Source: Methylobacillus arboreus (GTDB lineage: Bacteria > Pseudomonadota > Gammaproteobacteria > Burkholderiales > Methylophilaceae). From it: DNA of 64,000 bases. The notes below the pieces were generated by a model. The model was given only the letters and a program-made list of their open reading frames with translations, was not told the origin of the DNA and ran no database searches. Positions within the stretch are counted from its first letter, which is position 1. Every line of letters begins with the position of its first letter. The translations under genes were made by a program, and so were the position numbers. This document shows positions 61,967-64,000 of this stretch, in pieces. The DNA lies in contig NZ_JAJAVC010000003.1 in NCBI RefSeq assembly GCF_020532725.1, positions 930,001 to 994,000 on the forward strand, given 5' to 3'.

Positions 61967-62989
61967 ATGGCACTGGACCACCGTATCCCGGTTACCCTGC
62001 TGACCGGGTTTCTCGGCAGTGGCAAAACCACCCTGCTCAACAAACTGCTGAACCATCCCGGTATGAAGGACACAGCGGTCATCATCAATGAAATCGGTGC
62101 AACCGGCCTCGATCACATCCTCGCGCGCAACGTGGAAAGCCAGCATATTGCCGACAATACCGTGTTGCTGGAATCAGGCTGCCTGTGCTGTACCTTGAGC
62201 AACGAGCTGGCAGACACCATGCGCGACCTTTTTTTCAAGCGCCAGCTGGAGGCGATTCCCCGATTCAACCGCCTGGTCATAGAAACCACCGGCATGGCTG
62301 ACCCCGGTCCTATCCTGGCCAACCTGCTGAGCGAACCAGTCGTTGTCTCCACCTACCGGCTGGATGCCGTTGTGGTCACTATAGACAGCATCTACGGCCT
62401 CCAGCAGATAGCAGAACACGGCGAGGCGCGCAAACAGGCGGCAGTAGCCGATGTATTGCTGCTAACTAAGACCGACCTTGCCACAGAGGAACAATTACAG
62501 GCACTTTCGACTGCGCTCGAAGCCCTCAACCCGGGCGCCACCCAATACCGCATCCGCCACGGCGAAATAGACCCTGCCGCCATTGTCGATGCCGGGCTGT
62601 TCGACCCTGAAGGCAAGCAAGCACAGCCACAGCGTTGGCTGCGCGCGCCTAGCCGGTCCAAGGCCGGACGAGGCATGCTGCCACAAGCGGTACACGATGA
62701 TGAAATCAGCAGCTTCACCGTCACCATGCCCAAGCCGCTGACTTGGTACCAACTGGAGCCGGCACTGCAATGGCTGTGCGCGACATTCGGCGAGAACCTG
62801 CTGCGCATGAAAGGCATTGTCCACGCTGAAGACCAGCCGGCACCTCTAGCCATCCATGCCGTGCACCATACCCTTTATGCCCCCAACCTGCTTGAAGGCT
62901 GGGACGAGGACGAGCCACTCACCCGCGTGGTACTGATCGGCAAAGGGCTGGATGAACTCAGGATTCGTGATGCGCTGATGCAAATCTAG
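61967..62989 (+). CDS. CobW/COG0523 G3E GTPase
   Basis: 340 residues. VTLLTGFLGSGKTTLLNKLL P-loop, TAVIINEIGATGLDHIL, the metal motif LESGCLCCTLSNEL (Cys-x-Cys-Cys), VIETTGMADPGPIL as the G3 region, LLLTKTDLATEEQ as the G4 base motif, and a CobW C-terminal domain ending YAPNLLEGWDEDEPLTRVVLIG. Members act as zinc or other metal chaperones; cobalamin synthesis genes are absent, so CobW proper is unlikely. Ribosome site AAGGAAA lies before the ATG. It runs tail to tail with the third GTPase, overlapping by 4 bp. Confidence 0.9.
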   Translation: MALDHRIPVTLLTGFLGSGKTTLLNKLLNHPGMKDTAVIINEIGATGLDHILARNVESQHIADNTVLLESGCLCCTLSNELADTMRDLFFKRQLEAIPRFNRLVIETTGMADPGPILANLLSEPVVVSTYRLDAVVVTIDSIYGLQQIAEHGEARKQAAVADVLLLTKTDLATEEQLQALSTALEALNPGATQYRIRHGEIDPAAIVDAGLFDPEGKQAQPQRWLRAPSRSKAGRGMLPQAVHDDEISSFTVTMPKPLTWYQLEPALQWLCATFGENLLRMKGIVHAEDQPAPLAIHAVHHTLYAPNLLEGWDEDEPLTRVVLIGKGLDELRIRDALMQI

Positions 62990-63993
62990 GGTCTGTTGCC
63001 GTTACGCGCAAACCTGACCAAGGACTGCAACAAAGGCCTTAACTCGCCCTCAGATGATGACTGGGTAATGAAGACCAATTGGCTGCGCTTGTCCTTGCCA
63101 GGCCAATTGACCAATGGCTCGGGCGCATGCAGCACATGCTGTACACGGTGAACCGCAATCGGGCTGGGCTCTCCCGCAACATGAAATACGCCCTTGAACC
63201 GGAGTAGCCCGGGCGCAGTGAAATGACGCAATTGTTCAAGCCAGCCGTCAAAATCGTGCCTGGGGACAGGCACATCGAGCTCCAGGCTCAAAGTCGTCGC
63301 CTCGCCCCCATGCAATGCCGGTGCTGCAAGCGCTGACAGCCAATGAGGAAAGCCGGTGGACGATGCCAGGCCGAACAAGAGACCAGCCCCCACAGCTTGT
63401 GACTGAAGCTGGTCCAACTGCAGCACCCTTGCTGCAGGGTTTAACTCGTGCAAGTCGGCCAGCAAGCTTGCCAGCCCCTGCTGGTCGGCAATATCCGCTT
63501 TGGAGATCAGCAATATGTCGGCCAGCTGCACCTGCTTGACCGCCTCGGGATAGCGACGCAGGCTATCGCTTCCCAATATCCCATCCACCACGGTCACCAC
63601 GCCATCAAGCTGATATGCTGCTGCGACATAGGCATCCGTCATCAACGTATGCAAGACAGGCGCCGGGTCGGCCATGCCGCTGGCCTCAATCACCACGCGC
63701 CTGAATTGGCGGACGCCATTGCGTGAAAAACGCCAGTGGATGTCTTTCAGGGTTTGTTTGAGATCCGTCCGCAACTGGCAGCACAAGCATCCATTGCTCA
63801 GCTCAACCACCATGTTATGTTCCAATTGATGGGCAACCAGCATATGATCCAGGCCTATTTCGCCAAACTCATTGATGATGACCAAGGTGTCACGCATTTC
63901 CGGCTGCCGCAGCCAGCGATTCAATAACGTGGTCTTACCACTGCCCAGAAACCCGGTCAGCAGCGTCACGGGCAGGCGCATCCTGTCAGGCAT
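62986..63993 (-). CDS. CobW/COG0523 G3E GTPase, convergent copy
   Basis: About 335 residues. VTLLTGFLGSGKTTLLNRWL P-loop, LVIINEFGEIGLDHML, the metal motif LSNGCLCCQLRTDL, VIEASGMADPAPVL, LISKADIADQQG as the base motif, and a C-terminal domain with RFKGVFHVAGEPSPIAVHRVQHVLHAP (quoted as RFKGVFHVAGEP). The start is near the window edge: ATG at 63993 or 63981 both work, the second giving MRLPVTLLTG. Its promoter is outside the window, so I cannot see whether it has the same operator. It is a paralogue of the gene at 61967 in N-terminal sequence but not a recent copy. Confidence 0.88.
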   Translation of the reverse strand: MPDRMRLPVTLLTGFLGSGKTTLLNRWLRQPEMRDTLVIINEFGEIGLDHMLVAHQLEHNMVVELSNGCLCCQLRTDLKQTLKDIHWRFSRNGVRQFRRVVIEASGMADPAPVLHTLMTDAYVAAAYQLDGVVTVVDGILGSDSLRRYPEAVKQVQLADILLISKADIADQQGLASLLADLHELNPAARVLQLDQLQSQAVGAGLLFGLASSTGFPHWLSALAAPALHGGEATTLSLELDVPVPRHDFDGWLEQLRHFTAPGLLRFKGVFHVAGEPSPIAVHRVQHVLHAPEPLVNWPGKDKRSQLVFITQSSSEGELRPLLQSLVRFARNGNRP

Positions 63994-64000
63994 ATCCAAG

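Overview
The window looks like a piece of chromosome from a betaproteobacterium, most probably a Methylophilaceae methylotroph close to Methylobacillus. I infer this from the protein sequences, the moderately high GC housekeeping core and the Pil-Chp, tilS-accA-dnaE and ybbA/tesA neighbourhoods. No database was consulted, so the genus is a guess. I see no rRNA, tRNA, CRISPR array, insertion sequence or phage gene.

1-13.2 kb is one leftward surface-polysaccharide locus. A MarR-type EPS regulator is followed by gmd and fcl (GDP-L-fucose), a flippase-like ABC transporter, and a pseudaminic acid set (pseB, pseC, pseF, pseG, pseI). Two methyltransferases, an FAD oxidoreductase and a WbqC-family protein are interleaved. 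pseH is not seen. The pse part is visibly more AT-rich than the rest, which suggests acquisition. A promoter with a perfect palindrome lies in front of the regulator.

13.2-30.5 kb is mixed core and accessory: an SDR enzyme overlapping a PA0069-type radical SAM gene, a one-gene HipA/YjjJ-type kinase, hslR, a Lon-like protease, moaE-moaD, a 59-codon gene absent from ordinary gene calls, rmuC, a TPR-2OG oxygenase fusion, typA, two tandem DEAD-box helicases behind a long leader, a group II truncated globin and purT.

30.5-34.6 kb holds a TonB-dependent receptor followed by a sigma-54 activator gene. Upstream of the receptor are a sigma-54 type promoter and three 16-bp palindromes at enhancer distance, so the unit probably activates itself.

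34.6-44.2 kb is conserved core: ybbP-ybbA, divergent tesA, tilS, accA, dnaE. 44.4-52.3 kb is the twitching chemosensory operon pilG-pilH-pilI-pilJ-chpA. 52.5-59.4 kb carries a FIST sensor, tpx, a PhyH-family dioxygenase, a MazG-like pyrophosphohydrolase, an RlmL-like RNA methyltransferase, a spermidine-synthase-like protein and an RNB ribonuclease.

59.4-64 kb looks like a zinc-starvation cassette: a Fur/Zur-family repressor, a DksA paralogue that has lost the zinc-finger cysteines, and three COG0523 G3E GTPases. The first GTPase (zigA-like) is broken by a one-base frameshift. Two near-identical palindromes sit on the -35 and -10 of the dksA-like gene, where a repressor would be expected to act.
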